Source: CADCUY01 sp964242735
GTDB lineage: Bacteria > Actinomycetota > Actinomycetes > Actinomycetales > Quadrisphaeraceae
Assembly: GCA_964242735.1 (NCBI GenBank)
Contig: CAXTAK010000001.1
Span: 186,001 to 250,000, forward strand
Direction: 5' to 3'
DNA: 64,000 nucleotides
Made by a program: the position numbers and the translations under genes. The notes beneath the pieces were generated by a model. The model was not told the DNA's origin. It worked only from the letters and a program-made list of their open reading frames with translations, and did not search any database. Below are positions 6,691 through 15,752 of this stretch, piece by piece. Numbering within the stretch: position 1 is the first letter of the stretch; each line of letters starts with the position of its first letter.

Positions 6691-9429
6691 GTGAGCCCGA
6701 CCACGTCACCACCCACCACGGGGCGCCCCCGGCTGCTGCTGATCGACGGTCACTCGATGGCGTACCGGGCCTTCTTCGCGCTCCCGGTGGAGAACTTCTC
6801 CACCACCACCGGGCAGGTCACCAACGCCGTGTACGGCTTCACCTCGATGCTCATCAACCTCCTGCGCGACGAGGCGCCCACCCACCTCGCGGTGGCCTTC
6901 GACATCTCCAGGTCCACGTTCCGCACGACGGAGTACCCCGAGTACAAGGCGGGTCGGGCCTCGACGCCGAACGAGTTCGTCGGACAGGTCGAGCTGATCC
7001 GCGAGGTCCTCGCGGCCCTGGCCGTGCCGACCCTGCAGCGGGAGGGGTACGAGGCCGACGACGTCATCGCCTCCGCCGCGCGCCAGGCCGTCGCCCAGGG
7101 CCTGGAGGTCCTCGTCAGCACCGGTGACCGCGACGCCTTCCAGCTCATCAGCGACACCGTCACCGTGCTGTACCCCCGCAAGGGGGTCTCGGACCTCGCG
7201 CGGATGGACCCCGACGCGGTGGAGGAGAAGTACGGGGTGCGCCCCGAGCGGTACCCCGACCTCGCCGCCCTCGTGGGGGAGAGCAGCGACAACCTCCCCG
7301 GCGTGCCGGGCGTGGGCCCGAAGACCGCCGCGAAGTGGCTCACGGCCCACGGTGACCTCACCGGCCTGGTCGCCGCCGTCGACACCCTGCCGGGCCGGGC
7401 CGGGGCGTCGCTGCGCGATCACCTCGACCAGGTGCTGCGCAACCGCCGGCTCAACGCCCTGGTCGACGACCTGGACCTGCCGCTGACCATCGACGACCTG
7501 GCCGTGCGCTCGTGGGACCGCGAGAAGGTGCACCAGCTCTTCGACGGGCTGGAGTTCAGGGTGCTGCGCGACCGGCTCTTCGCGACCCTGACCACCGCGG
7601 AGCCCGAGGCGGAGTCCGGGTTCGACGTGACCGTGGCCCGCCCCACCGGGGCCGCGCTCGGGGCGTGGCTCGACCAGCACGCCGTCCTCCTCACGGGCGT
7701 GTCGGTGGTGGGCACCTGGGCGGCCGGACACGGGGACGCCGCCGGGCTGGGGCTCGCCAGCGATGCTTCAGCCGCGTACGTGGACCTGGGCGGCATCGAG
7801 CCGGACGCCGAGCGGGCGCTCGCCGCCTGGCTCGCCGACCCGGAGCGCCCCAAGGTGCTGCACGACGCGAAGGGCCCGGTGCAGGCGCTCGCCGGTCGGG
7901 GCCTGACCCTCGCCGGGCTCGCGGACGACACCGCGCTCGCCGCCTACCTCGCCCGCCCCGACCAGCGCAGCTACGACCTGAGCGACCTGTCGGTGCGCCA
8001 CCTGCAGCGCGAGCTGCGCGCCGGTGGAGCGAGTCCGATCGCCGCGTCGGGGCAGCTCACCCTCGACACCACCGGCGGCGAGGACGGCGACGGTGACGCG
8101 GACGCCGCTGCCGCGCTGGCGGCCGGTGACCTCGCGGCGGTGCGCGCGGCGGCGGTCCTGGAGCTGTCGGGGGTGCTGGGCCGCCAGCTCGCCGACCAGG
8201 GCGGGGAGCGGCTGCTGCGCGAGATGGAGCTGCCCCTGGTGCCGGTGCTCGCCCGCATGGAGGCCGTGGGCATCGCCGCCGACGTCGCCCGCCTGGAGCA
8301 CCTGGAAGCCGGCTTCGCCGACGCCGTCGCGCAGTCGGCCGACGCGGCGTACGCCGTCATCGGCCGCACCGTGAACCTCGGATCGCCCAAGCAGCTGCAG
8401 GAGGTGCTGTTCGACGAGCTGGGGATGCCCAAGACGAAGAAGATCAAGACGGGGTGGACGACGGACGCGGACGCCCTCGCGGACCTGCACGTCAAGACCG
8501 GGCACCCGTTCCTGGAGCACCTGCTGCGCCACCGCGACGCCTCCCGGCTGCGCCAGACCGTGGAGGGGCTGCTGAAGACCGTCGGCGACGACGGGCGCAT
8601 CCACACCACGTACACGCAGACCATCGCCGCGACGGGGCGCCTGTCCTCGACGGACCCGAACCTGCAGAACATCCCCGTCCGCACCGCGGAGGGCCGCCAG
8701 ATCCGCGAGGCCTTCGTGGTGGGCCCCGGCTACGACCAGCTCCTGACCGCCGACTACAGCCAGATCGAGATGCGGATCATGGCCGACCTCTCCGCCGACG
8801 AGGGGCTCATCGAGGCGTTCCGATCCGGTGAGGACCTGCACCGCTTCGTGGGCTCGCGGGTCTTCGGGGTGCCGCCGGTCGAGGTCACCGGGGAGATGCG
8901 CGCCAAGATCAAGGCCATGTCCTACGGGCTGGCGTACGGCCTCTCCGCCTTCGGGCTCTCGCGGCAGCTCGACATCCCCGTCGAGGAGGCCAGGGGACTG
9001 ATGGAGGAGTACTTCGAGCGGTTCGGGGGGGTCCGCGACTACCTCCACGGAGTCGTCGACCAGGCCCGGACCACCGGGTACACCGAGACGATCATGGGGC
9101 GACGCCGGTACCTGCCCGACCTGAGCAGCGACAACCGCCAGCGCCGCGACATCGCCGAGCGGATGGCGCTCAACGCCCCCATCCAGGGCTCAGCCGCCGA
9201 CGTGATCAAGGTGGCCATGCTGGGCGTGGACGCTGCGCTGACCCAGCGCGCGCTCGGCTCGCGGGTGCTGCTGCAGGTCCACGACGAGCTCGTGGTGGAG
9301 GTGGCGCCGGGTGAGCGCGGCGAGGTCGAGGCGCTGCTGCGCGAGGAGATGGCCGGAGCGGCGCACCTGTCGGTGCCCCTGGAGGTCTCCGTGGGGGCGG
9401 GCAGCACCTGGCACGAGGCCGGTCACTGA
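6691..9429 (+). CDS. polA: DNA polymerase I
   Basis: 912 aa, full length. It fills gaps after excision repair and removes Okazaki primers. The N-terminal 5' nuclease (LLLIDGHSMAYRAFFALP, then YEADDVIASAARQA and the SGDNLPGVPGVGPKTA-like helix-hairpin-helix) spans about residues 12-280. The middle domain lacks the acidic residues of an active 3'-5' exonuclease, as in other actinobacterial PolA. The polymerase domain has motif A DYSQIEMR at about 688, motif B KAMSYGLAYG at about 742 and motif C QVHDELV at about 862. The GTG at 6691 is chosen because the protein starts here in the family and a -10 element lies 7 nt upstream. Its neighbour rpsA matches the M. tuberculosis order. Confidence 0.95.
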   Translation: MSPTTSPPTTGRPRLLLIDGHSMAYRAFFALPVENFSTTTGQVTNAVYGFTSMLINLLRDEAPTHLAVAFDISRSTFRTTEYPEYKAGRASTPNEFVGQVELIREVLAALAVPTLQREGYEADDVIASAARQAVAQGLEVLVSTGDRDAFQLISDTVTVLYPRKGVSDLARMDPDAVEEKYGVRPERYPDLAALVGESSDNLPGVPGVGPKTAAKWLTAHGDLTGLVAAVDTLPGRAGASLRDHLDQVLRNRRLNALVDDLDLPLTIDDLAVRSWDREKVHQLFDGLEFRVLRDRLFATLTTAEPEAESGFDVTVARPTGAALGAWLDQHAVLLTGVSVVGTWAAGHGDAAGLGLASDASAAYVDLGGIEPDAERALAAWLADPERPKVLHDAKGPVQALAGRGLTLAGLADDTALAAYLARPDQRSYDLSDLSVRHLQRELRAGGASPIAASGQLTLDTTGGEDGDGDADAAAALAAGDLAAVRAAAVLELSGVLGRQLADQGGERLLREMELPLVPVLARMEAVGIAADVARLEHLEAGFADAVAQSADAAYAVIGRTVNLGSPKQLQEVLFDELGMPKTKKIKTGWTTDADALADLHVKTGHPFLEHLLRHRDASRLRQTVEGLLKTVGDDGRIHTTYTQTIAATGRLSSTDPNLQNIPVRTAEGRQIREAFVVGPGYDQLLTADYSQIEMRIMADLSADEGLIEAFRSGEDLHRFVGSRVFGVPPVEVTGEMRAKIKAMSYGLAYGLSAFGLSRQLDIPVEEARGLMEEYFERFGGVRDYLHGVVDQARTTGYTETIMGRRRYLPDLSSDNRQRRDIAERMALNAPIQGSAADVIKVAMLGVDAALTQRALGSRVLLQVHDELVVEVAPGERGEVEALLREEMAGAAHLSVPLEVSVGAGSTWHEAGH

Positions 9430-9455
9430 CCATCTGGCACCGAGCGCCGCGGTGC

Positions 9456-9827
9456 TCAGGGCCGGTCGACCTCGGCGGTGGGTGCGGCGGCGGTCCCGTC
9501 CAGCGGGTCGCTGCGTCCGGTCTCCTCGTGACCGGTCGACCCACCGGCGTCCAGGTGCCGCAGCTCCCACAGCCGGATCGTCCTCGTCGCCGGGTCGGCC
9601 ACGAGGACCTCGTCCGCGCCGTGGCGCGCGTGGACGTCGAACCCGGCGGTGGTCTCGTCGCCCGGGCCGACGATCTCGACGACGACGGCACCGGTGTCGA
9701 CGGAGGTTCCGCGGCGACGGCCGCGGTGCGCTCCGCCGTCGGGCACGCGTGGTCGCCGGCCCCACCGAGGGTGGAGGCGGTCGAGCTGGTCGGCCCCCGG
9801 TACCCCGTGGTGGTCGCCCCCCGACAC
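9456..9827 (-). pseudogene. Uma2-family (DUF820) endonuclease-like fragment
   Basis: The open frame has the C-terminal half of a Uma2 domain: VPDGGAHRGR, then GAVVVEIVGPGDETTAGFD, then GADEVLVADPATRTIRLWEL. These correspond to the family's PD...EVVSPGS...Y...GVPEYWVVD core. The N-terminal half of a normal ~190-residue protein is not found in this or the other minus-strand frames; upstream sequence runs into the decayed GNAT fragment. Several consensus residues differ (ADE-LVAD for PEY-WVVD). It converges on polA. A short functional protein cannot be excluded, but a decayed remnant is more likely. Confidence 0.5.
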
Positions 9828-9853
9828 CTCGTCGGAGCGGTCCTGGCCAGGGG

Positions 9854-10292
9854 CCGCCGCTGGTGGTCGTGCAGGGCGTGGGGATGGTGGAGCGAGCTGG
9901 TGCGCAGCCGCACGCGGTGGACGGGCACCTCATCGACGGGCGGCAGTCCCCACGCCAGTCGAACCGCCTCGGTCAGGGCGGTGCCGCCGCTGCCCTCCCC
10001 GATCGCGGCCGGGACGATGCCGAGGGACTCGATCTCCACCTCGCCGTGGCCCAGCGGCGCCAGCGCCAGCAGCCCGGGCGGCGCCCCCTCCACCTCGATG
10101 AGCCAGTGCCTCGGCCGCGGGGCGCGTCGGCTGCGTCGGCCGGTGGTGAGGGGCGCCGACCTCGCGGAACACCCGCAGGAGCAGCAGCGAGCCGCTGTGG
10201 ACCGGCTCCAGGCGCACGGCCGGCGACGAGGCAGCGGCCCGGAGATCGCTCGGGTCGGTCGTCTCCAGGGTGGTCCGCAGGTGGGTGACCAT
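9854..10292 (-). pseudogene. Frameshifted GNAT acetyltransferase remnant
   Basis: Two frames carry matching halves of one GNAT family. The first, from the ATG at 10292 (GGAGG 9 nt upstream), reads LRTTLETTDPSDLRAA and RVFREVGAPHH. The second reads RHWLIEVEGAPPGLLALAP, then SLGIVPAAIGEGSGGTAL and TSSLHHPHALHDHQRR, the usual C-terminal end. Compared with the family, roughly 14 residues plus a frame change are missing between the halves (around 10110-10150). The end of the second half runs directly into the Uma2 remnant. Decay by deletion is the simplest reading; a sequencing error could explain the frame but not the missing residues. Confidence 0.55.
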
Positions 10293-10340
10293 CACGGTGG
10301 TCCTCCGAGCGGTCGAGGAGCGCCGATCAGGGGACGACGC

Positions 10341-11447
10341 TCACGGGTTGGCGGAGAGGAAGAGGAAGGCCGCGAACAGCGACAGGTGCACCCCGCCCTG
10401 CAGCGGGGTCGCCCGCCCGGGGATGACGGTGAGCGTGCCCACCGCCACGGTCAGCGCGAGGAGCACCAGCTGCGTGGAGCCGAGGCCGAGCACCAGCGGC
10501 CCGTCGACCCAGATGCTGGCCAGGGCCACGGCGGGGATGGTCAGCCCGATGCTGGCCATGGCCGAGCCCAGCCCCAGGTTGAGGCTGGTCTGCACCCGGT
10601 CGCGCCGCGCGGCGCGCACCGCGGCGATGCTCTCGGGCGCCAGCACCAGCAGCGCGATGAGGACGCCGACCACCGAGTAGGGCAGGCCCGCCGCACTGAC
10701 CCCGGACTCGATCGCGGGCGAGACCGCTGTGGCCAGGCCCACGACGGCGACCAGCGCCAGGACGAGGAGGGCGAGGCTGGCCAGCGCCGAGCGCTGGGAC
10801 GGCGGGTCGGCGTGCTCCTCGTCGATCACGCCGCCCTCGGCGGTGACGGGCAGGAAGTAGTCGCGGTGGCGCACGGTCTGCGTCGCGACGAACAGCACGT
10901 AGAGCCCGAGCGAGGCCACGGCCGCGAAGGCCAGCTGCGGCGAGGAGAACTCCGGGCCGGGGCGGCTGGTGGTGAAGGTCGGCAGCACCAGGGACAGGGT
11001 CGCGACGGTCGCGACCGCGGCGAGAGCGGCCCCGGTGCCCTCGGCGTTGAAGACGGCCACCCGCCGGCGCACCGCGGTGACCAGCAGGCAGAGCCCCACG
11101 ATCCCGTTGCAGGTGATCATCACCGCGGCGAAGACCGTGTCGCGGGCGTACGTGGCCGCGCCCTCCCCGCCGCCGACCATCAGCGTGATGATGAGCCCGA
11201 CCTCGATGACGGTGACCGCCACGGCGAGCACCAGGGACCCGTACGGCTCCCCGACCCGGTGGGCGATGACCTCCGCGTGGTGCACGGCGGCGAGCACCGC
11301 GCCGGCGAGCAGCGCACCGACGAGGGCGACCGCCGGCCCAGGGAGGGCGCGGTCCCAGGTCGGCACCACCGCGGCCACCGCCACCACCGGCAGGAGCGTC
11401 GACCAGGCGAGGAGGCGTGGACGACGGGCGCTGGTGGCGGCGGTCAC
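10341..11447 (-). CDS. chaA: Ca2+:H+ antiporter (ChaA family)
   Basis: 368 aa, about 11 hydrophobic helices. It has the two alpha-repeat signatures of the CaCA superfamily: HHAEVIAHRVGEPYGSLVLA (with the following AVTVIEVGL) and VLAPESIAAVRAARRD. Family members exchange Ca2+, Na+ or K+ for protons across the cytoplasmic membrane and help with alkaline and salt stress. The acidic loop EGGVIDEEHADPP sits between the two halves. It starts (GTG) 22 nt after the methyltransferase stop on the same strand, so the two are probably co-transcribed. Confidence 0.85.
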   Translation of the reverse strand: MTAATSARRPRLLAWSTLLPVVAVAAVVPTWDRALPGPAVALVGALLAGAVLAAVHHAEVIAHRVGEPYGSLVLAVAVTVIEVGLIITLMVGGGEGAATYARDTVFAAVMITCNGIVGLCLLVTAVRRRVAVFNAEGTGAALAAVATVATLSLVLPTFTTSRPGPEFSSPQLAFAAVASLGLYVLFVATQTVRHRDYFLPVTAEGGVIDEEHADPPSQRSALASLALLVLALVAVVGLATAVSPAIESGVSAAGLPYSVVGVLIALLVLAPESIAAVRAARRDRVQTSLNLGLGSAMASIGLTIPAVALASIWVDGPLVLGLGSTQLVLLALTVAVGTLTVIPGRATPLQGGVHLSLFAAFLFLSANP

Positions 11448-11469
11448 GCGGCCACCGTGCCAGACCGGA

Positions 11470-12309
11470 CTACCGGCGCCGGCAGGCGAAGATCGCGGTC
11501 CCGGGCAGCAGGGCCCCCCTCAGGGAGCTCCACCCGCCCCACGTCGGCTGCTCGACGCCGTCGGCGCCCGGCGACGGCCACGGCGGCTCGACGAGGTCCC
11601 CGAGATCGAAGCCCGCCCCCACGAGCAGGCGCACCCAGTCACCGACGGTGCGGTGGTGCTCGGCGTAGACCAGCTCCCCGCTGTCCTCGCGCTCGGCGTA
11701 CGGCGTCCGGTCGAAGTACGAGCGGGTAGCGGTCAGGCCCTGCTCGCCGGGCACGTCGGGGAAGCCCCACCGCAGGGGGTGGCTGGTGGAGAAGACCCAG
11801 GCGCCGCCCGGCCGCACGACCCGGGCCACCTCGGCGAGGACGACGTCGACGTCGGCGACGAAGGGCAGCGCCCCGTAGGCCGAGAACGCCACATCGGCCC
11901 ACCCTGTGGTCACCGGCAGCGCGCGGGCGTCGGCCTGCACGACGGGCACGCCCGGCACGCCCCCGGCGGCGTCGAGCGCGCGGCTGCGGCGCAGCATGCC
12001 CATCGAGAGGTCCACCCCCACCGCGAGGGCGCCGCGCGCGGTCGCCCACCGCGCGCCCTGGCCGGCGCCGCACCCGACCTCGACGACCCGGGCGCCGACC
12101 AGGCGCGCCGGGTCCCCGAGCAGGGCGGCGTCGTCCTCGTCCAGTCCCTCCGGCCCCCAGACGAGCCGGTCGGTGCCCAGCGTGGCCAGGTGCTCCTCGA
12201 GGTAGCCCCCCGCGGCGCCGTCCCACCACGCCCGGTTCGCGGCAGTGCTCTCGAGCGCCCCGACCGGCGCGTACCCCGCCGACGCCCCAGGGCCGTGATC
12301 GTCGTCCAC
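11470..12309 (-). CDS. Class I SAM-dependent methyltransferase
   Basis: 279 aa. Motif I VVEVGCGAGQGARW is followed by motif II AVGVDLSMGM, the QADARALPV adenine-binding loop and ARVVRPGGAWVFSTSHPLRW (post-II/III), a complete Methyltransf_11 Rossmann fold. The C-terminal part (RTVGDWVRLLVGAGF, then EPPWPS) is typical of small-molecule methylases, substrate unknown. The GTG at 12309 is chosen because an upstream extension would overlap the rpsA promoter region; the frame stays open to 12378. It is divergent from rpsA and upstream of chaA. Confidence 0.78.
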   Translation of the reverse strand: MDDDHGPGASAGYAPVGALESTAANRAWWDGAAGGYLEEHLATLGTDRLVWGPEGLDEDDAALLGDPARLVGARVVEVGCGAGQGARWATARGALAVGVDLSMGMLRRSRALDAAGGVPGVPVVQADARALPVTTGWADVAFSAYGALPFVADVDVVLAEVARVVRPGGAWVFSTSHPLRWGFPDVPGEQGLTATRSYFDRTPYAEREDSGELVYAEHHRTVGDWVRLLVGAGFDLGDLVEPPWPSPGADGVEQPTWGGWSSLRGALLPGTAIFACRRR

Positions 12310-12315
12310 GGGCGG

Positions 12316-12321
12316 TATTCT
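12316..12321 (+). promoter_or_regulatory. Candidate -10 element of rpsA
   Basis: TATTCT (12316-12321) is the only good TAnnnT hexamer before rpsA. It lies 6 nt before a GTG at 12328, the same geometry as at uvrA, uvrB, uvrC and coaE. Transcription from here would give rpsA a leader of about 80 nt. No convincing -35 was seen. Confidence 0.4.
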
Positions 12322-12327
12322 CGACCC

Positions 12328-12381
12328 GTGCCCCCCGAAGCCGGGTCGCACGTCCCTGCCCTCGTCCACACCTCCCACTGA
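12328..12381 (+). CDS. Possible leaderless 17-residue leader peptide upstream of rpsA
   Basis: GTG at 12328 opens a 17-codon frame (VPPEAGSHVPALVHTSH) ending in TGA at 12379-12381, 26 nt before the rpsA ATG. It is proposed only because a TATTCT -10 element ends exactly 6 nt before the GTG, so the transcript would begin at or next to this codon. Short leaderless frames in 5' leaders are common in actinobacteria. No codon-usage or conservation evidence is available, and chance is possible. Confidence 0.3.
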   Translation: MPPEAGSHVPALVHTSH

Positions 12382-12407
12382 CCCGCCCCGACGGAGCCCA
12401 CACCTAC

Positions 12408-13943
12408 ATGACCGCCCTCACCTCGGCGCCCGCGTCCGCAGCGCACAGCTCACTGCCGCAGATCGCCATCAACGACATCGGCACCGCAGAAGAGCTCCTC
12501 GCCGCGATCGACGCGACGATCAAGTACTTCAACGACGGTGACATCGTCGCCGGCACCATCGTCAAGGTCGACCGCGACGAGGTCCTGCTCGACATCGGGT
12601 ACAAGACCGAGGGCGTGATCCCCTCCCGCGAGCTGTCGATCAAGCACGACGTCGACCCCAGCGAGGTCGTCGGCGTCGGTGACGAGATCGAGGCGCTCGT
12701 CCTCCAGAAGGAGGACAAGGAGGGTCGCCTGATCCTGTCCAAGAAGCGCGCGCAGTACGAGCGCGCCTGGGGCACGATCGAGCAGCTCAAGGAGGAGGAC
12801 GGCGTCGTCACCGGCACCGTCATCGAGGTCGTCAAGGGCGGCCTGATCATCGACATCGGGCTCCGCGGCTTCCTGCCGGCGTCCCTGGTCGAGATGCGCC
12901 GCGTGCGCGACCTGCAGCCCTACGTGGGCCAGGAGCTCGAGGCCAAGATCATCGAGCTGGACAAGAACCGCAACAACGTCGTCCTCTCCCGCCGGGCGTG
13001 GCTGGAGCAGACGCAGTCCGAGGTCCGCCACAACTTCCTGCAGACCCTGCAGAAGGGCCAGGTCCGCAGCGGCGTCGTCTCCTCCATCGTCAACTTCGGC
13101 GCCTTCGTCGACCTCGGTGGGGTCGACGGGCTGGTGCACGTCTCGGAGCTGTCGTGGAAGCACATCGACCACCCGAGCGAGGTCGTCGAGGTGGGCCAGG
13201 AGGTCAAGGTCGAGGTCCTCGACGTCGACCACGACCGCGAGCGCGTCTCCCTGTCGCTGAAGGCGACGCAGGAGGACCCGTGGCAGCAGTTCGCCCGCAC
13301 CCACGCCATCGGGCAGGTCGTGCCGGGCAAGGTCACCAAGCTCGTCCCGTTCGGCGCGTTCGTGCGGGTGGAGGAGGGCATCGAGGGCCTGGTGCACATC
13401 TCCGAGCTGGCCGAGCGCCACGTCGAGCTGCCGGAGCAGGTCGCCCAGGTCAACGACGAGATCTTCGTGAAGGTGATCGACATCGACCTCGAGCGCCGGC
13501 GCATCTCCCTGTCGCTGAAGCAGGCGAACCAGGGCGTCGACCCCGACTCCGACGAGTTCGACCCGTCGCTGTACGGCATGGCCGCGGAGTACGACGAGGC
13601 GGGGAACTACAAGTACCCCGAGGGCTTCGACCCCGAGACCAACGACTGGCTCGAGGGCTTCGACCGCCAGCGCGAGGAGTGGGAGCGGCAGTACGCCGAG
13701 GCCCACGCCCGCTTCGAGGCGCACCGCAAGCAGGTGGCCAGCGCCCGCGAGGCCGACGCGACCGCGGACGCCGGTGGCGGGGAGTCGTCCACGACGAGCT
13801 ACAGCTCGGGCTCGTCGATCCCGACGAGCTCCACGGCGGTGGAGGACGACGGTGCCAGCCGGCCGGCCGCCCCCGCCCAGGAGGGCACCCTCGCCTCCGA
13901 CGAGGCGCTCGCCGCACTCCGGGAGAAGCTCACCGGCGGCTGA
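12408..13943 (+). CDS. rpsA: 30S ribosomal protein S1
   Basis: 511 aa with four S1 (OB-fold) domains at about residues 45-115, 130-200, 215-285 and 300-370. The third and fourth have the classic GFGAFVDL-like cores (VNFGAFVDLGGVDGLVHVSE and VPFGAFVRVEEGIEGLVHIS). Actinobacterial S1 has four domains rather than six, which matches. The C-terminal 140 residues are acidic then Ser/Thr-rich and probably disordered. It recruits mRNA to the 30S subunit; many leaderless mRNAs in this genome would be independent of it. No clear Shine-Dalgarno precedes the ATG. polA upstream and coaE/uvrB downstream match the M. tuberculosis order, here interrupted by the sugar locus. Confidence 0.95.
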   Translation: MTALTSAPASAAHSSLPQIAINDIGTAEELLAAIDATIKYFNDGDIVAGTIVKVDRDEVLLDIGYKTEGVIPSRELSIKHDVDPSEVVGVGDEIEALVLQKEDKEGRLILSKKRAQYERAWGTIEQLKEEDGVVTGTVIEVVKGGLIIDIGLRGFLPASLVEMRRVRDLQPYVGQELEAKIIELDKNRNNVVLSRRAWLEQTQSEVRHNFLQTLQKGQVRSGVVSSIVNFGAFVDLGGVDGLVHVSELSWKHIDHPSEVVEVGQEVKVEVLDVDHDRERVSLSLKATQEDPWQQFARTHAIGQVVPGKVTKLVPFGAFVRVEEGIEGLVHISELAERHVELPEQVAQVNDEIFVKVIDIDLERRRISLSLKQANQGVDPDSDEFDPSLYGMAAEYDEAGNYKYPEGFDPETNDWLEGFDRQREEWERQYAEAHARFEAHRKQVASAREADATADAGGGESSTTSYSSGSSIPTSSTAVEDDGASRPAAPAQEGTLASDEALAALREKLTGG

Positions 13944-13959
13944 TCCGCACCCCACGCAT

Positions 13960-13997
13960 CCGAGCGCCCCCTGCCCCTCGGGGTGCGGGGCGCTCGG
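13960..13997 (+). terminator. Terminator after rpsA
   Basis: An 11-bp inverted repeat (13960-13970, CCGAGCGCCCC, with 13987-13997) begins 16 nt after the rpsA stop. The loop itself can fold further (GCCCC/GGGGT). There is no T-tract. Confidence 0.65.
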
Positions 13998-14107
13998 GCG
14001 TCGTGGGCGGTCGTCCCCGGTGCGCCGGCCGCCGCACACCTGCTCCGTCCCGGTCTCACCCGTTCGGCCACGTCGTGCGCCGGTAGCGTCAGCCACTCCG
14101 ACGTGCG

Positions 14108-14116
14108 TGCTAGATT
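14108..14116 (+). promoter_or_regulatory. Candidate extended -10 promoter of the sugar ABC operon
   Basis: TGCTAGATT is a TGN-extended -10 (TAGATT, 14111-14116) that would start transcription near 14123, about 50 nt before the first gene. No strong -35 is visible, as expected for an extended -10 promoter. Confidence 0.4.
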
Positions 14117-14126
14117 CCGCCAGCAC

Positions 14127-14151
14127 GTGCACCGGGTTGCACGGATGTGCA
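14127..14151. promoter_or_regulatory. Overlapping TGCAC/GTGCA inverted repeats, candidate operator
   Basis: Three half-sites alternate: GTGCA (14127-14131), TGCAC (14138-14142), GTGCA (14147-14151). The last two form a perfect TGCACGGATGTGCA palindrome. They lie just after the predicted start of transcription, where a bound repressor would block RNA polymerase. A related element is found upstream of the FGGY kinase gene. Confidence 0.4.
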
Positions 14152-14171
14152 TCGATGGAGATGGGAGTGCT

Positions 14172-15752
14172 GTGGACGAGCTTCGTCCTGCGAGTGGGTC
14201 GGCCGAGGCGGTGGCCCCAGGATCCGCGTTGTTGGAGATGCGACACATCACCAAGCGCTATGCGGGTGTCACCGCGCTCAACGACGTGTCGCTGACCGTC
14301 CGCAGGGGCGACATCCACGCGATCTGCGGTGAGAACGGTGCCGGCAAGTCCACCCTCATGAAGGTGCTGTCCGCGGTCGAGCCGCACGGCACCTTCGACG
14401 GCGACATCATCTTCGACGGCGCGGAGTGCCGGTTCTCCGACATCAAGCACAGCGAGATGGCGGGGATCGCGATCATCCACCAGGAGCTCGCGATGATCCC
14501 CGAGCTGTCGGTGATGGAGAACCTGTTCCTGGGCAGCGAGCGCACGAAGCGCGGCGTCATCGACTGGGACTCCGCCTACGCCACCGCGGTGCGGCTCCTC
14601 GACCAGGTCGGCCTCAAGGACGAGCCCACCGTGCCCATCAAGAGCCTCGGGGTCGGCAAGCAGCAGCTCGTGGAGATCGCCAAGGCGCTGCACAAGAACG
14701 CGAAGCTGCTCATCCTCGACGAGCCGACCGCCGCCCTCAACGAGAGCGACTCGCAGCACCTGCTCGACCTGATCCTGGCGTTCCGCGACCGCGGGCTGAC
14801 CTGCATCATCATCTCCCACAAGCTCAACGAGATCGAGCGGGTCTCGGACGCGGTCACCATCATCCGCGACGGCCGCACCATCGAGACCCTCGACGTCCGC
14901 GAGGACGGCATCGACGAGGACCGCATCATCCGGGCGATGGTCGGACGCACCCTGGACCAGCGCTTCCCCGACCACACGCCCACGATCGGCGAGACCCTGT
15001 TCGAGGTGAGCGGGTGGACGGTGCGACACCCCGAGGTCCCCGAGCGCCTGGTCTGCAACGACGAGTCCTTCTTCGTGCGCCGCGGCGAGATCGTCGGCTT
15101 CGCCGGGCTCGTCGGGGCCGGGCGGACCGAGCTGGCCCGCAGCCTGTTCGGCCGGTCCTACGGCACCTGGGTCTCGGGCACCATGACCCTGGACGGTCGG
15201 CAGATCGCTCCCAAGAGCGTGCGCCAGGCCATCCGCGCGGGCATGGGCTACGTCTCCGAGGACCGCAAGAGCCTCGGCCTGAACCTGCTCGACACGATCG
15301 AGGCCACCACGGTGTCTGCGGCGCTGGGCAAGGTCTCCCGGGGCGGCGTCATCGACGAGGGCAAGTCCTTCCTCGCCGCGGAGCGGTACCGCAAGGACCT
15401 GCGGACCAAGGCGACCAGCGTCGCCCAGGGGGTCCGCGAGCTGTCTGGCGGCAACCAGCAGAAGGTGGTGCTGGCGAAGTGGCTTTTCACGGAGCCGGAC
15501 CTCCTCATCCTCGACGAGCCCACGCGGGGGATCGACGTGGGCGCCAAGTACGAGATCTACGGCGTCATCCACGCCATCGCGAACCAGGGGAAGGGTGTGA
15601 TCCTGATCTCCTCCGAGCTGCCCGAGCTCCTGGGGCTGGCCGACCGCATCTACACCATCAACGAGGGCCGGATCTCCGGGGTCCTCGACCGTGCCGAAGC
15701 AGACCAGGAGCGCCTGCTGCGGCTCATGACCCTCGAGCGGAGAGCCGCCTGA
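14172..15752 (+). CDS. Sugar ABC transporter ATP-binding protein (MmsA/XylG type)
   Basis: 526 aa, two fused ABC ATPase domains as in the CUT2 family of monosaccharide importers. The N-terminal domain has Walker A CGENGAGKST at about 52-61 and the degenerate signature LGVGKQQLVEIAKAL typical of the family. The C-terminal domain has the degenerate Walker A AGLVGAGRTEL at about 312, an intact LSGGNQQKVVLAKWL at about 423 and LLILDEPTRGIDVG. The GTG at 14172 (GGGAG 4 nt upstream) is the likely start. Its stop overlaps the permease start (TGATG). With the next two genes it makes a complete importer resembling the multiple-monosaccharide MmsAB-ChvE system. Confidence 0.88.
   Translation: MDELRPASGSAEAVAPGSALLEMRHITKRYAGVTALNDVSLTVRRGDIHAICGENGAGKSTLMKVLSAVEPHGTFDGDIIFDGAECRFSDIKHSEMAGIAIIHQELAMIPELSVMENLFLGSERTKRGVIDWDSAYATAVRLLDQVGLKDEPTVPIKSLGVGKQQLVEIAKALHKNAKLLILDEPTAALNESDSQHLLDLILAFRDRGLTCIIISHKLNEIERVSDAVTIIRDGRTIETLDVREDGIDEDRIIRAMVGRTLDQRFPDHTPTIGETLFEVSGWTVRHPEVPERLVCNDESFFVRRGEIVGFAGLVGAGRTELARSLFGRSYGTWVSGTMTLDGRQIAPKSVRQAIRAGMGYVSEDRKSLGLNLLDTIEATTVSAALGKVSRGGVIDEGKSFLAAERYRKDLRTKATSVAQGVRELSGGNQQKVVLAKWLFTEPDLLILDEPTRGIDVGAKYEIYGVIHAIANQGKGVILISSELPELLGLADRIYTINEGRISGVLDRAEADQERLLRLMTLERRAA

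Noticed and set aside
12450..15572. Very long open frames antisense to real genes (also 31747-34905, 25302-28553, 3128-5539)
   Set aside because: They mirror codon bias of the opposite strand in GC-rich DNA, have skewed compositions (His, Arg, Gly, Asp) and show no recognisable domain, while the other strand holds well-known genes.
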